A stretch of DNA of 64,000 bases from Bradyrhizobium sp. CB82 (lineage in GTDB: Bacteria > Pseudomonadota > Alphaproteobacteria > Rhizobiales > Xanthobacteraceae), in the NCBI RefSeq assembly GCF_029714405.1, contig NZ_CP121650.1:8933001-8997000 (forward strand). The letters run 5' to 3'. Positions 1 through 8,940 of the stretch are shown in pieces. Positions within the stretch are counted from its first letter, which is position 1. Each line of letters begins with the position of its first letter. The notes under the pieces were generated by a model that made no database searches, was not told where the DNA came from, and saw only the letters and a program-made list of their open reading frames with translations. The position numbers and the translations under genes were made by a program.

Positions 1-390
1 ACGCGCGTCGACGAGGAAGGCTTCTACTATATCGTCGATCGCTGGAAGGACATGTACATTTCCGGCGGCGAGAACGTCTATCCGGCCGAGGTCGAGAACG
101 TCCTGCATCAGATCGCGGCAATCGCGGAAGCCGCCGTGATCGGCATTCCCGATGCTCAGTGGGGCGAGGTGGGCCTTGCCATCGTCGCGGTCAGGCCGGG
201 ACAACGCCTGAGCGAAGCGGACATCCTCGCCTACTGCAGCGCCAATCTCGCGCGCTTCAAATGCCCGCGCCAGGTCCGCTTCGTCGACGCGCTGCCGCGC
301 AACGCCACCGGCAAGATCCACAAGCCGACGCTGCGCAAGAAATTTTCCGCGCCTTCGGAAGTCGACAAGGCCAAGTCCGCGACCGCCTGA
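1..390 (+). CDS. Acyl-CoA synthetase (ANL superfamily), C-terminal part
   Basis: The reading frame is open from the first base, so the gene starts left of the window and only about 129 residues remain. The piece is the mobile C-terminal domain of an AMP-forming acyl-CoA ligase. It shows the hinge region (DRWKDMYISGGENVYPAEVE) and, near the end, the ATGKIHK motif whose lysine contacts the acyl-adenylate in this superfamily. It would activate a carboxylic acid to its CoA thioester using ATP; the substrate cannot be read from this domain. The family is certain, the substrate unknown. Confidence 0.9.
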   Translation, partial: TRVDEEGFYYIVDRWKDMYISGGENVYPAEVENVLHQIAAIAEAAVIGIPDAQWGEVGLAIVAVRPGQRLSEADILAYCSANLARFKCPRQVRFVDALPRNATGKIHKPTLRKKFSAPSEVDKAKSATA

Positions 391-410
391 GCGTCAAGCG
401 TCGCGTGCGC

Positions 411-610
411 TCGCCACTTGATCGCGACCACCGGCAGGCCGAGGCGGCGCGGATCGCCCGCGTCCGCAAAGCGCGGACAGGTCCATGCCAGCGTTGCCTT
501 GCCCTACGATGGCAGTTCGAGCCCGATGTCGAAGCGGCCGTCACGGATCGCGATCGAACGCGATGCGCGCGCCGTCGAGGTAAAGACGACCCCCCGGGAT
601 GAAAGGGCCG
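411..610 (-). pseudogene. Possible decayed coding fragment downstream of the XRE gene
   Basis: No intact gene fits here. One minus-strand frame reads like protein (GRFDIGLELPS, then after a stop LAWTCPRFADAGDPRRLG and PVVAIKW), with an in-frame stop in the middle. It could be a broken remnant of a small cytoplasmic protein. I do not recognise the family, and the reading may be chance in GC-rich DNA. Confidence 0.2.
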
Positions 611-1372
611 CTAGACGGGAAGGAACAGCGCGAACGGCTCGTCCACCGTACGGCGCAGATGGTCACGATACAGCGCATAATTCACGTTGTCGGGAGAAAT
701 CCGTCCCAAGGTCGGCGTCTTGACGTTTCGCGCCGGCACGAAAGCGATCGGCGCCGCGATCGGCGTCAGTTGCGAGCCGGGGCCAGCGCGCAACGTCGAG
801 ATGATGCCGTACATCTCGCCGGCCACCGTAGGCCGCGACACCGTGATCACCCGATGCTGCCCGTGCCGGTTGATGACGAGATAGATGAAGCCGGACTGAT
901 GGGGGACGGCGACCTCACCGGTATGCTCATAGGCGGCGTCCGTGCGCTCGCCCTCGCGGAAGACCAGCGACGATACTTTCGGCTCCCAAGCGATCTCGGT
1001 GCGGTAGGCAAACAGCGCGTCCTTGTCGCCGAATGACGGCCGCAACGTGATGTAGACGTCCTCGAGCCAGGTCACCGCACGGTGCGAATAGGAGCCGAGA
1101 CTGTCGGGCGCGACATCGTTGCCTGCGGCAGGCGCCGGTGGCGCTGCCGAATTTTTCCGCAGGGAGACCCCCAGCGCCTGCTCCAGCCGCACCGTGGTCG
1201 CCAGCGTGAACGGACGCCGGCCGCCCAGCACCTTCTCCAGCGTCGACAGGCTGAGCTTGGCCTGCTCGGCCAGCGCCTGACGGGAGATACGGCGTTTGGC
1301 GAGCTCCTCCCGGATTTTCTCCGCGACCTCGTGGCTTTGCTCGTCGGTAAGCGGCTTGTCCGGCGTCTGCAT
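611..1372 (-). CDS. XRE-family transcriptional regulator with large C-terminal domain
   Basis: The 253-residue protein has a helix-turn-helix at about residues 15-70 (RRISRQALAEQAKLSLSTLE, then a GGRRPFTLATTVRLEQALG-type tail). A roughly 150-residue C-terminal domain follows, probably ligand-sensing, which I cannot assign. The ATG is preceded by GGAGCAGGGA at good distance. It is transcribed away from the sortase-substrate gene at 1559, with a shared 186-bp divergent intergenic region, so it may control itself and that gene; that is inference from position. It could equally act elsewhere. Confidence 0.8.
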   Translation of the reverse strand: MQTPDKPLTDEQSHEVAEKIREELAKRRISRQALAEQAKLSLSTLEKVLGGRRPFTLATTVRLEQALGVSLRKNSAAPPAPAAGNDVAPDSLGSYSHRAVTWLEDVYITLRPSFGDKDALFAYRTEIAWEPKVSSLVFREGERTDAAYEHTGEVAVPHQSGFIYLVINRHGQHRVITVSRPTVAGEMYGIISTLRAGPGSQLTPIAAPIAFVPARNVKTPTLGRISPDNVNYALYRDHLRRTVDEPFALFLPV

Positions 1373-1558
1373 CGTTATTCCCTGCTCCAGGCGGGCATTC
1401 TAGCAGGCCGGACAAATCAGCACAAAACCGCACGGGACCGTCGCCGCGGCGGTCGACCGGGTGGCCGGCGGCCGAACATTGCCGATCATTCTGCTCGCGA
1501 AATCAGGGCTCCGCGGCCGAAATAGAGGGCAACCAAACGTGCTTCGGGAGCAGGTGAG

Positions 1559-3817
1559 ATGAGCATTTATGACGAGAGCGACGGTAACGAACACCCCATG
1601 CTGCGAAGGTTGATCAATCTGGGGCTATTCCTGCTGGCGCAGGGGATTGCCGTGATCCTGATCGCCTTCGTAGCCCTGCTCGTGAGCTTCGTGCCGAGCT
1701 GGTCGGTCACGTCAGAGCAGGCAAGCCTGCTGCAACCAGGCGAGGCCCGTTCCGGGACGCTGCTTCTGAAGGACGACGGCGCCACCACGGAAGCCCTCCG
1801 TCTCGGCATCGACGTCGACGTCACCGTCTCCGGCCCGACGCTGCGCGCCCGAGTCACGCAGGTGTTCAGGAATCCCACCAAGGACTGGGTCGAAGCGACC
1901 TATGTCTATCCGATGGCCAGCAACGGCGCGGTCGACACGCTGAAGATGGTGGTCGGCGACCGCGTCATCGTCGGCGACATCAAGGAGCGGCAGCAGGCGC
2001 GCATGATCTACGAGCAGGCGCGCCGCGACGGCCAGAAGGCCGCACTCTCCGAACAGGAGCGGCCGAACATCTTCACCAACTCGGTCGCCAATATCGGCCC
2101 GGGTGAAACCGTGCTGGTGCAGATCGAATATCAGGAGCCGGTGCACCAGTCCGGCAACGAATATTCGCTGCGCGTGCCGCTCGTGGTCGGGCCGCGCTAC
2201 AATCCGGCGCCGATCGTGCAGAGCGTCGACTTCCGCCCCGACGGCTCCGGCTGGGGTGCGAGCAAGACCGACCCGGTGCCGGATCGTGACCGTATCTCGC
2301 CGCCCGTGCTGGATCCCGCCAAGAATCCGCCGGTCAATCCGACCAGCATCACGGTTCGCCTCCAGGGCGGCTTTGCACTCGGCGAAGTCAAGAGCCATTA
2401 CCATGGCGTCAAGATCGAGAGCCCCGACAGTGCAACGCGGATCGTTCGTCTTGCCGATGACGCCGTGCCTGCGGACCGCGATTTCGAGTTGACCTGGAAG
2501 CCCGCGGCCGAGAAAGCGCCGTCGGTCGGCCTGTTCCGCGAGCATGTCGGCGGCGCCGATTACCTGCTCGCCTTCGTGACCCCGCCGTCGATCGAGCAAC
2601 CGACGCAAAAGCCCTTGCCGCGCGAAGTTGTGTTCGTGATCGATAATTCCGGCTCGATGGGCGGCACGTCGATCATCCAGGCCAAGGCCAGCCTGAACTA
2701 CGCCCTCGCTCGTCTCCAACCGAACGATCGCTTCAATGTGATCCGCTTCGACGACACCATGGACGTCCTGTTTACGACATCCGTGCCGGCCGACACCGAG
2801 CATGTCCGGCAGGCAACCGCTTTCGTGGACGCGCTTCAGGCGCGCGGCGGCACCGAGATGGTGCCGGCGATGCGTGCCGCTCTCACCGATCGTCTCGGCG
2901 ACACCAGCATGGTCCGCCAGGTCGTGTTCCTGACCGACGGTGCGATCGGCAACGAGCAGCAATTGTTCGAAACGATCACGGCGATGCGCGGGCGTTCGCG
3001 CATCTTCATGGTCGGCATCGGCTCTGCGCCCAACACCTATCTGATGACCCGCGCCTCCGAGCTTGGACGCGGCGCGTTCACCCACATCGGCTCGGTCGAG
3101 CAAGTCGAGGAGCGCATGCGCGGCCTGTTCGCCAAGCTGGAAAATCCGGCCGTGACCGGTCTTAGCGCCAAGTTCTCGGAGGCCTCCGCCGACGTCACGC
3201 CGACGATCATTCCCGATGTCTATCGTGACGAGCCGCTGGTGCTCGCCGCGAAGCTCGACAAGTTGTCAGGCTCGCTCGAGATCAAGGGACGTGTCGGCGA
3301 CCGGCCGTGGTCGGTGACGCTGCCGCTGCAAAATGCAGCCGATGGCAAAGGTCTCTCGAAACTCTGGGCCAATCGCAAGATCGGCGACGCCGAGGTGGCG
3401 CGCGCGATGCACGAGATGAGCCCGGATGACGCCGACAAGACCATTCTGGCACTCGCGCTGGAGCATCAGATCGTCACCCGGTTGACGAGCCTTGTGGCCG
3501 TCGACAAGACGCCGAGCCGTCCCGGCGGCGAGGCACTCAAGCTCAGCGAACTGCCGATCGACCTGCCGGCCGGTTGGGATTTTGAGAAGGTGTTCGGCGA
3601 TCGGCCGCAGGCGACGCAGCTCAGAGAGCGCCACGCGGATGCAAGCGGCCAGCCCGCGGCGAGACGCCCGACGCCGGCCGCGGCCGATACGATCCGCCTG
3701 CCGAAGACGGCAACCTCCGCGGAGCTGAAGATGATCGCAGGTCTGGTCCTGCTTCTGCTCAGCCTGGTCCTGCTCGTGTTCAACCGGCGTCAGCTCTTGC
3801 TCACCGACGCCGGATGA
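1559..3817 (+). CDS. VIT/VWA sortase-target surface protein
   Basis: This 752-residue protein matches the 'marine proteobacterial sortase target' type. An N-terminal membrane segment lies at about residues 17-45, a VIT domain at about 60-190, and a von Willebrand A domain from about 355 with the MIDAS motif DNSGS at 362-366. The C-terminus is a sorting signal: LPKTA at 714-718, a hydrophobic stretch, then the basic NRRQ. It is presumably exported, cleaved at LPKTA and transferred by the sortase encoded next door. The start has GGAGCAGGTGAG just upstream. A strong terminator follows, so the sortase gene is probably not simply co-transcribed. The role of these surface proteins is not well established. 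Confidence 0.92.
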   Translation: MSIYDESDGNEHPMLRRLINLGLFLLAQGIAVILIAFVALLVSFVPSWSVTSEQASLLQPGEARSGTLLLKDDGATTEALRLGIDVDVTVSGPTLRARVTQVFRNPTKDWVEATYVYPMASNGAVDTLKMVVGDRVIVGDIKERQQARMIYEQARRDGQKAALSEQERPNIFTNSVANIGPGETVLVQIEYQEPVHQSGNEYSLRVPLVVGPRYNPAPIVQSVDFRPDGSGWGASKTDPVPDRDRISPPVLDPAKNPPVNPTSITVRLQGGFALGEVKSHYHGVKIESPDSATRIVRLADDAVPADRDFELTWKPAAEKAPSVGLFREHVGGADYLLAFVTPPSIEQPTQKPLPREVVFVIDNSGSMGGTSIIQAKASLNYALARLQPNDRFNVIRFDDTMDVLFTTSVPADTEHVRQATAFVDALQARGGTEMVPAMRAALTDRLGDTSMVRQVVFLTDGAIGNEQQLFETITAMRGRSRIFMVGIGSAPNTYLMTRASELGRGAFTHIGSVEQVEERMRGLFAKLENPAVTGLSAKFSEASADVTPTIIPDVYRDEPLVLAAKLDKLSGSLEIKGRVGDRPWSVTLPLQNAADGKGLSKLWANRKIGDAEVARAMHEMSPDDADKTILALALEHQIVTRLTSLVAVDKTPSRPGGEALKLSELPIDLPAGWDFEKVFGDRPQATQLRERHADASGQPAARRPTPAAADTIRLPKTATSAELKMIAGLVLLLLSLVLLVFNRRQLLLTDAG

Positions 3818-3850
3818 AAGGGGAGGCCTCAGCCACCTCCTCCCCTTCAG

Positions 3851-3899
3851 CGCGCGCGGCTGCCCGTCCCCGCCCCAAACAGCCGCGCGCGCTTTTTTT
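3851..3899 (+). terminator. Rho-independent terminator after the sortase-target gene
   Basis: An 11-bp GC-rich stem (GCGCGCGGCTG at 3852-3862 pairing with CAGCCGCGCGC at 3880-3890) is followed by a run of seven T residues. It lies 34 bp after the stop codon and is among the clearest terminators in the window. Confidence 0.88.
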
Positions 3900-3920
3900 C
3901 AACACTGGTCCAACAAGATT

Positions 3921-4006
3921 CGTCATTGCGAGCGCAGCGTAGCAATCCAGCCTGTTCCCGCGGATACACTCTGGATTGCTTCGTCGCTCCGCTCCTCGCA
4001 ATGACG
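3921..4006. repeat. Palindromic 'CGTCATTGCGAG' repeat, copy 1
   Basis: An 86-bp near-palindrome opens with CGTCATTGCGAGCGCAGCG and closes with its inverted counterpart ending CTCCTCGCAATGACG. Inner arms read AGCAATCCAG and CTGGATTGCT. Two further copies of this family lie at 12241-12320 and 14444-14527. It separates the sortase substrate from the sortase gene. Confidence 0.9.
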
Positions 4007-4019
4007 AGAAGAGAGCAAA

Positions 4020-4589
4020 ATGCCTCGCCTGATCTCTCCCCTCGTTCTGGCGCTCATCGGTCTCACCCTGTCCGGCGACGGCGCCACCATCCACGCCAAG
4101 GCATGGCTGGCGCAGTTGCTGCTGGAGCGCGCCTTTACCAAGAGCATCGCGAGCGGTCAGCCGACGAAGCCGTGGTCTTGGGCGGACACGTGGCCGGTTG
4201 CACGGATCGAGGTGAAGCGGATCGGCGCCAGCGCCATCGTGCTTGCGGGCAGCAGCGGCCAGGCGCTCGCCTTCGGTCCCGGACATGTCGAAGAGACCGC
4301 GGACGCCGGCGAACGCGGCGTCGCCGTCTACGCGGCACATCGCGACACGCATTTCCGTTTCTTGCGGGATGTTGCCATCGGTGACGAGATCGAGGTCACG
4401 CGCAGCGACGGCAGGCGCTTCCATTACCGGGCCGACGCCTCGGCCGTCGTGCGTTTCGACGCCTCGGGCATCGATCCCCATGCACAAGGCTACGAGCTCG
4501 TGCTGTCGACCTGCTGGCCGTTCGAGGCGCTCACGTCGGGCCCGGACCGCTACATCCTGCACGCGACGCTGATTGGAACCGGCAGCTAG
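4020..4589 (+). CDS. Class GN sortase (transpeptidase)
   Basis: The 189-residue protein has an N-terminal hydrophobic anchor and a sortase domain. The catalytic triad is visible: His in AAHRDTHF, Cys in LVLSTCWPF, and Arg in GPDRYILHA. Class GN sortases of Gram-negative bacteria are usually paired with one dedicated VIT/VWA substrate, as here (gene at 1559). It would cleave the LPKTA signal of that protein at the cytoplasmic membrane. The ATG comes 13 bp after the palindromic repeat, with a purine-rich GAGAAGAGAG as ribosome site. It probably has its own promoter within or after the repeat. Confidence 0.93.
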   Translation: MPRLISPLVLALIGLTLSGDGATIHAKAWLAQLLLERAFTKSIASGQPTKPWSWADTWPVARIEVKRIGASAIVLAGSSGQALAFGPGHVEETADAGERGVAVYAAHRDTHFRFLRDVAIGDEIEVTRSDGRRFHYRADASAVVRFDASGIDPHAQGYELVLSTCWPFEALTSGPDRYILHATLIGTGS

Positions 4590-4659
4590 GTTTGTCATCG
4601 CGGCCGTCCCGTGGGATGCTGGCAGGGCCGTTACCTGCGCCAGATCCAGCCGTGTGACC

Positions 4660-5376
4660 ATGCATTCACAAGTTCAGTACCTGCCGATCACGCCGGGCCT
4701 GTTTTCCGTCCTGGTGCTGCTGTTCGCCGGGCTGATCATCCTGATCCAGCTCCGCATCCTGCGCTATGCCTATATGCGGCTCGGCGTCGGCCCGGGCGTT
4801 GCGCTGCTGCTGCTGTTCGGCTCGCTGGTCGGGAGCTATTTCAACATCCCGGTCACGGTGCTGCCCGGCAGGGCGGTGCGCTCGGGCGAGATCGTCGATT
4901 TCTTCGGCATGCGCTACGTGGTGCCATTGGTGACGCAATGGCCGGGAACGGTGCTTGCGGTGAATGTCGGCGGTGCCGTGATCCCGACCTTGATGTCGAG
5001 CTATCTCGTGCTGCGCTACCAGCTCTGGCTGAAAGCCGCGATCGCGGTGATCGCGATCGCCTTCGTCATCCACATGATGGCGACACCGGTGCAGGGAGTC
5101 GGCATCGCGGTTCCGGTCTTCGCGCCGGTGGTGGCCACGGCGATCCTGGCCTTCCTGCTGTCGCGCGAATATTCCGCACCGCTCGCCTATATCGGCGGCT
5201 CGATGGGCACTCTGATCGGTGCCGATTTGCTCAACCTCGACAAGATCGGGCGCCTCGGCGCCCCAGTCGCCTCGATCGGCGGTGCCGGAACGTTCGACGG
5301 CATCTTCCTGACGGGCATCCTGGCCGTGCTGCTGGCCGGCATCGCCTCGCCTTCGAGGCCCAGGGAGGTCTGGTGA
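4660..5376 (+). CDS. DUF1614 family integral membrane protein
   Basis: The protein has 238 residues and about six hydrophobic segments, beginning ITPGLFSVLVLLFAGLIILI. Charged breaks and a conserved SMGTLIGADLLNL loop near the C-terminus agree with the DUF1614 family of unknown function. I chose the ATG at 4660 because the open frame upstream overlaps the sortase end and encodes nothing membrane-like. The gap to the sortase is 70 bp, so co-transcription is possible. No catalytic residues are evident. Confidence 0.8.
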   Translation: MHSQVQYLPITPGLFSVLVLLFAGLIILIQLRILRYAYMRLGVGPGVALLLLFGSLVGSYFNIPVTVLPGRAVRSGEIVDFFGMRYVVPLVTQWPGTVLAVNVGGAVIPTLMSSYLVLRYQLWLKAAIAVIAIAFVIHMMATPVQGVGIAVPVFAPVVATAILAFLLSREYSAPLAYIGGSMGTLIGADLLNLDKIGRLGAPVASIGGAGTFDGIFLTGILAVLLAGIASPSRPREVW

Positions 5377-5741
5377 GAGCTTCCAGGCGGCGGGATTCAA
5401 ATTCGTCCGCCTGCCTCGCGTTTTGTCGTGCTTCCGCATCCACGACGCGCAGAAGACCACCGCCACCTATGCAGTGGACGTGAAGGAGATGGATTCTGCG
5501 GCGGCGCGCGCTGGGTTTCGATCCCACGCAGGCCGAGATCCGCCGTGCCATCGTGCCCTAGCTCGCCCTCCAGATCGCCTATCAGTATGGCTACAAGATC
5601 GGCCTCCTGAAATACTGATGGCAGCATGCCCTATTCCGCGCGGCGGCATGCGGGCCTCGCGGTTGCCACTCGTTCGAACTCACCCTACAAGAGCGGACGC
5701 GCCGACAAGAACGCACGCCAAGAAGAACAAGGTGAGGAACC
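5377..5741 (+). pseudogene. Stretch without an intact gene; remnant at 5490-5618
   Basis: No complete gene is seen in this 365-bp gap. At 5490-5618 one plus-strand frame reads LGFDPTQAEIRRAIVP, stop, LALQIAYQYGYKIGLLKY, stop. This looks like the end of a formerly coding region interrupted by a single nonsense codon. The parent family is not recognised. The rest, up to the start at 5742, holds a GGTGAGGAACC ribosome site and presumably the promoter for the next gene. Confidence 0.35.
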
Positions 5742-7955
5742 ATGGAAGCACAGGTGACCGCTGCAGCCCCGCTACCATGGGCTCCAGCTCCCGACGCCAG
5801 CGACGTCGTGAAGGGCATCCACGCCATGCTGCATCCGCGCAACATCGTGCTGGTTGGCGCGACCGACAAGCCCGGCAACTATGCCGAGCGCATCTGGAAC
5901 AACCTGGTCAAGTACAGATTCGCAGGCTCGCTGTTTCCGGTCAACGCGAAGCGCGAAACGATCTGGGGCGTGACCTGCTACAAGAATTTTTCAAGCCTTC
6001 CTGAAACGCCGGATCACGTGCTTGTGCTGGTGCCGGCGCGCTTCGCCGTGCAGGTGATCCGCGATGCGGCCGCAGCCGGCGCACGGTCGGCCACCATCGT
6101 CACCTCGGGCTTCAGCGAATTGCAGGATGAGGAGAGCCAGAAACTCGCAAGCGAGTTGCAGCAGGCGATACGCGAGACTGGCCTCGCCGTCACCGGGCCG
6201 AATTGCCTCGGCAATTTGAGCGCCGGCGACAGGCTCTTCACCAATATCGACGACCGCGTCGTCACGATGGACCAGGGCGCAGTGGCGATCGCCGGACAAT
6301 CCGGGGCCATCGTGATGGCGATCCGCCAGGCGCTGGAGGATCGCGGCGTCGGTGTCGGCTACATGGTGACGACCGGCAACGAGGCCGGGCTCGAAACGCC
6401 GGACCTGATGCGCTATTTCGCCGAGGATCCGAGCATCCGCGTGATCGTCGTCTATCTCGAGGGCGTGCGCAGCACCAAGGCATTTCGCGACGCCTGCAAG
6501 GCCGCGCGTGCCGCCAGCAAGCCGGTCATCGCGCTCAAGCTCGGCGCCTCCGAGGGCGGCCGGGCGGCGGCGATGGCGCATACCGGCGCGCTTGCTGGCT
6601 CCATCGAGACCTTCGACGCGATCGCAACGCGGGAGGGCGTGATCCGCGTGAGCGGTCTCGACGAGCTGATCGAGACCACCGAATGTTTCGTTCACAGCAC
6701 CGTGCCGAAAGGTAATCGCCTTGCGGCCGTGACGCTCTCGGGCGGCAAGCGCGGACTCCTGATCGATGCCTTCCATGCGGCCGGGCTCGACTTTGCGCCG
6801 CTGAGCCCGCATGTCAGCGGCGAGCTCGCAAAGATGCTGGGTCCCGGCTCGATCGTCGGCAATCCGCTCGACGCCGGCTTTGCCGCGGTGGTCGATCCCT
6901 CCGTCTACATGAGATCGATCAAGCTGATGATCGACGATCCCGACATCGACATCGTCATCATCGACGCCGAGCTGCCGAAGGCGCCGCACGAGCTGCGCGA
7001 ACGCAACTTGCGCATCGTCAACGAGATGGCGAGCCGGGGTGCGAAGCCGGTGATCTACATCAGCGCGATGTCGATCGGCTTCACCGAGTTCACGAAAACC
7101 TTGCGCAAATCGCTGCCGCATATCGCGGTGATGCAGGGCCTCGACCGTGCGGTGACCGCGATCAAGTCGCTGCTTGACTACGCAAAGCTCGCCAAGGAAG
7201 TGCCCGATGTCGTCGCAAGCTCGAAGCCCGCGGCGCGCAGCGTGCTGGAGAAGACGCTGAAGGCGGCGAACGGCGCCGCGCTCGACGAAGTCGCCTCGAA
7301 GAAGCTGTTGAAGGCCTACGGCATCCCGATCTCCAAGGAAGGAATCGCACAGACGCCGGCCGAGGCTGCGAAGATCGCCAAGCAGATCGGTTTCCCCGTG
7401 GTCGCCAAGGTCGTCAGCGCCGAGATCCTGCACAAGTCCGACATCGGCGGCGTGGTTCTCAACCTCGGCAGCGCGACCGAGGTGAAGCAGGCGTTCAACG
7501 ACATCACTGCGCGGGTCAAGAAGTTGAAGGGCAAGCCCAGGCTCGACGGCATCCTGATCGCACAGCAGGTCAAGGCCGATCTCGAGCTCGTGATCGGCGC
7601 CTCGCTCGACGCGGAGATGGGACCGGTGGTGCTGTTCGGCACCGGCGGCGTCGATATCGAGCTGATCAAGGACGTCGCTTTGGCCGGTGCGCCGCTCAAT
7701 ACCGCCGAGGCACGGCACTTGATCGGCCGCACCAAGGCCGGGGTCAAGATGCGCGGCTATCGCGGCAAGCCGAAGCTGGATGAGGACTCCGCCGTGAAGG
7801 CCCTGGTCGGCCTTTCCAACCTGATAGCGGACGCCGGCGACCGGATCGCCTCGATCGACGTCAACCCGTTCCTGATCAACACCAAGACCGGTGTCGCCGT
7901 GGACGCGTTGATCGTCTTGAACAACGGCGCGGCCCGGCGCGCGACTGGGCATTGA
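5742..7955 (+). CDS. Acyl-CoA synthetase, NDP-forming (acetate-CoA ligase family)
   Basis: The 737-residue single chain carries a CoA-binding Rossmann domain (about residues 27-125), succinyl-CoA-ligase-like domains (about 165-470) and a C-terminal ATP-grasp domain (about 510-730). The AMAHTGALAGS stretch contains the histidine that is phosphorylated in this family. The reaction is reversible conversion of acyl-CoA, ADP (or GDP) and phosphate to the free acid and ATP. Alternatively it may consume ATP to make CoA esters, as with feruloyl-CoA synthetase-like members. The substrate is not determined by anything visible. It stands alone between a decayed stretch and an MCE gene 85 bp downstream. 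Confidence 0.88.
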   Translation: MEAQVTAAAPLPWAPAPDASDVVKGIHAMLHPRNIVLVGATDKPGNYAERIWNNLVKYRFAGSLFPVNAKRETIWGVTCYKNFSSLPETPDHVLVLVPARFAVQVIRDAAAAGARSATIVTSGFSELQDEESQKLASELQQAIRETGLAVTGPNCLGNLSAGDRLFTNIDDRVVTMDQGAVAIAGQSGAIVMAIRQALEDRGVGVGYMVTTGNEAGLETPDLMRYFAEDPSIRVIVVYLEGVRSTKAFRDACKAARAASKPVIALKLGASEGGRAAAMAHTGALAGSIETFDAIATREGVIRVSGLDELIETTECFVHSTVPKGNRLAAVTLSGGKRGLLIDAFHAAGLDFAPLSPHVSGELAKMLGPGSIVGNPLDAGFAAVVDPSVYMRSIKLMIDDPDIDIVIIDAELPKAPHELRERNLRIVNEMASRGAKPVIYISAMSIGFTEFTKTLRKSLPHIAVMQGLDRAVTAIKSLLDYAKLAKEVPDVVASSKPAARSVLEKTLKAANGAALDEVASKKLLKAYGIPISKEGIAQTPAEAAKIAKQIGFPVVAKVVSAEILHKSDIGGVVLNLGSATEVKQAFNDITARVKKLKGKPRLDGILIAQQVKADLELVIGASLDAEMGPVVLFGTGGVDIELIKDVALAGAPLNTAEARHLIGRTKAGVKMRGYRGKPKLDEDSAVKALVGLSNLIADAGDRIASIDVNPFLINTKTGVAVDALIVLNNGAARRATGH

Positions 7956-8040
7956 TCGGCTTCCACCGGGCGCACTTTGCCAATAAAATCGGCTCGCGAC
8001 TCCGCTTGTCCGGGCGGCGGAGCGCGAGCCGGAACGGACA

Positions 8041-8862
8041 ATGGTGCGCAGAAGAAATTTGATGATCGGATCCGTGATGCTGCTGGCGATCGCCGCGGCA
8101 TTCGGCAGCCTGCTTGGCGTGCAGAAGTACCACGCAGCCCAGAGCCGCAGTCAGCTGCGTGTGGTGTTCGAGGGCGGCTCGGCCAGCGGTCTGCGGCGGG
8201 GCGGGCCGGTCAATTTCGACGGCGTGCCGGCCGGCCACATCGTGTCGATCAAGCTCGACAATCCCCGCAAGATCGTCGCGCTCGTCATGCTCGACAACAC
8301 AGCGCCGATCCGCAAGGACACCGTGGCCGGCATCGAGTTCCAGGGGCTGACCGGCATTGCCGCGATCTCGCTGATCGGCGGCGCGCCCTCGGCACCGCCC
8401 GCGCCGCTGGATGACGACGGCATTCCCGTGCTGACTGCCGATCTCAGCGACGCCGCGTCGATCGTCGAGACCCTGCACAATGTCGACCGCATGATCGTGA
8501 GCAACTCGGCCGCAATCAAGGGCACCCTGCGCACGTTCGAAGACTATACCGCCGACCTCAAGGGCAAGGGCGAAGAGATCGATGCCGTGATGGTCAAGGT
8601 CGACAAGGGCTTCGCGAGCTTCGACAATGCGGTGACCAAGATCGAAAACGTCGTGCCGGGCTTCGCCGACGGCAAGGCCGACGAACTGTTCGAGAAGGTG
8701 AAGGGGCTCCGCGAACTCGCCGATACCATGAAGAAGAAGTCGGCGAGCTTCATCGAGGACGGGCGCCGCACCCTCCTCGACATCAGCGAGGCCGCCAACA
8801 AGATGAGCGGCACACCGGTAGCCGCCCGCCCGCCGCGCAGGCAGGCGCAGCCGAAGCAGTGA
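8041..8862 (+). CDS. MlaD/MCE-domain protein, solitary
   Basis: The 273-residue protein has one N-terminal membrane helix (residues 7-27) and a single MCE domain at about 38-115 (VVFEGGSASGLRRGGPVNFD, then IEFQGLTGIAAISLIGG). A predicted helical tail reaches to the end. MCE proteins form periplasmic rings that carry lipids between membranes, usually with an MlaE-like permease and MlaF-like ATPase. No such partner lies beside it, so it may use transporter parts encoded elsewhere. The ATG at 8041 follows CCGGAACGGACA; the ribosome site is weak. Confidence 0.85.
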   Translation: MVRRRNLMIGSVMLLAIAAAFGSLLGVQKYHAAQSRSQLRVVFEGGSASGLRRGGPVNFDGVPAGHIVSIKLDNPRKIVALVMLDNTAPIRKDTVAGIEFQGLTGIAAISLIGGAPSAPPAPLDDDGIPVLTADLSDAASIVETLHNVDRMIVSNSAAIKGTLRTFEDYTADLKGKGEEIDAVMVKVDKGFASFDNAVTKIENVVPGFADGKADELFEKVKGLRELADTMKKKSASFIEDGRRTLLDISEAANKMSGTPVAARPPRRQAQPKQ

Positions 8863-8940
8863 CGTTGCCAGGCCAACAACAAGCCCCGTCCCGACGAAGG
8901 CCGGGACCACGGTGGAGTGCCGGTCGGTGCTTATCGCACC

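Noticed and set aside
5991..7952. A 653-codon open frame opposite the acyl-CoA synthetase gene
   Set aside because: Antisense shadow of a well-defined enzyme; no family-like motif.
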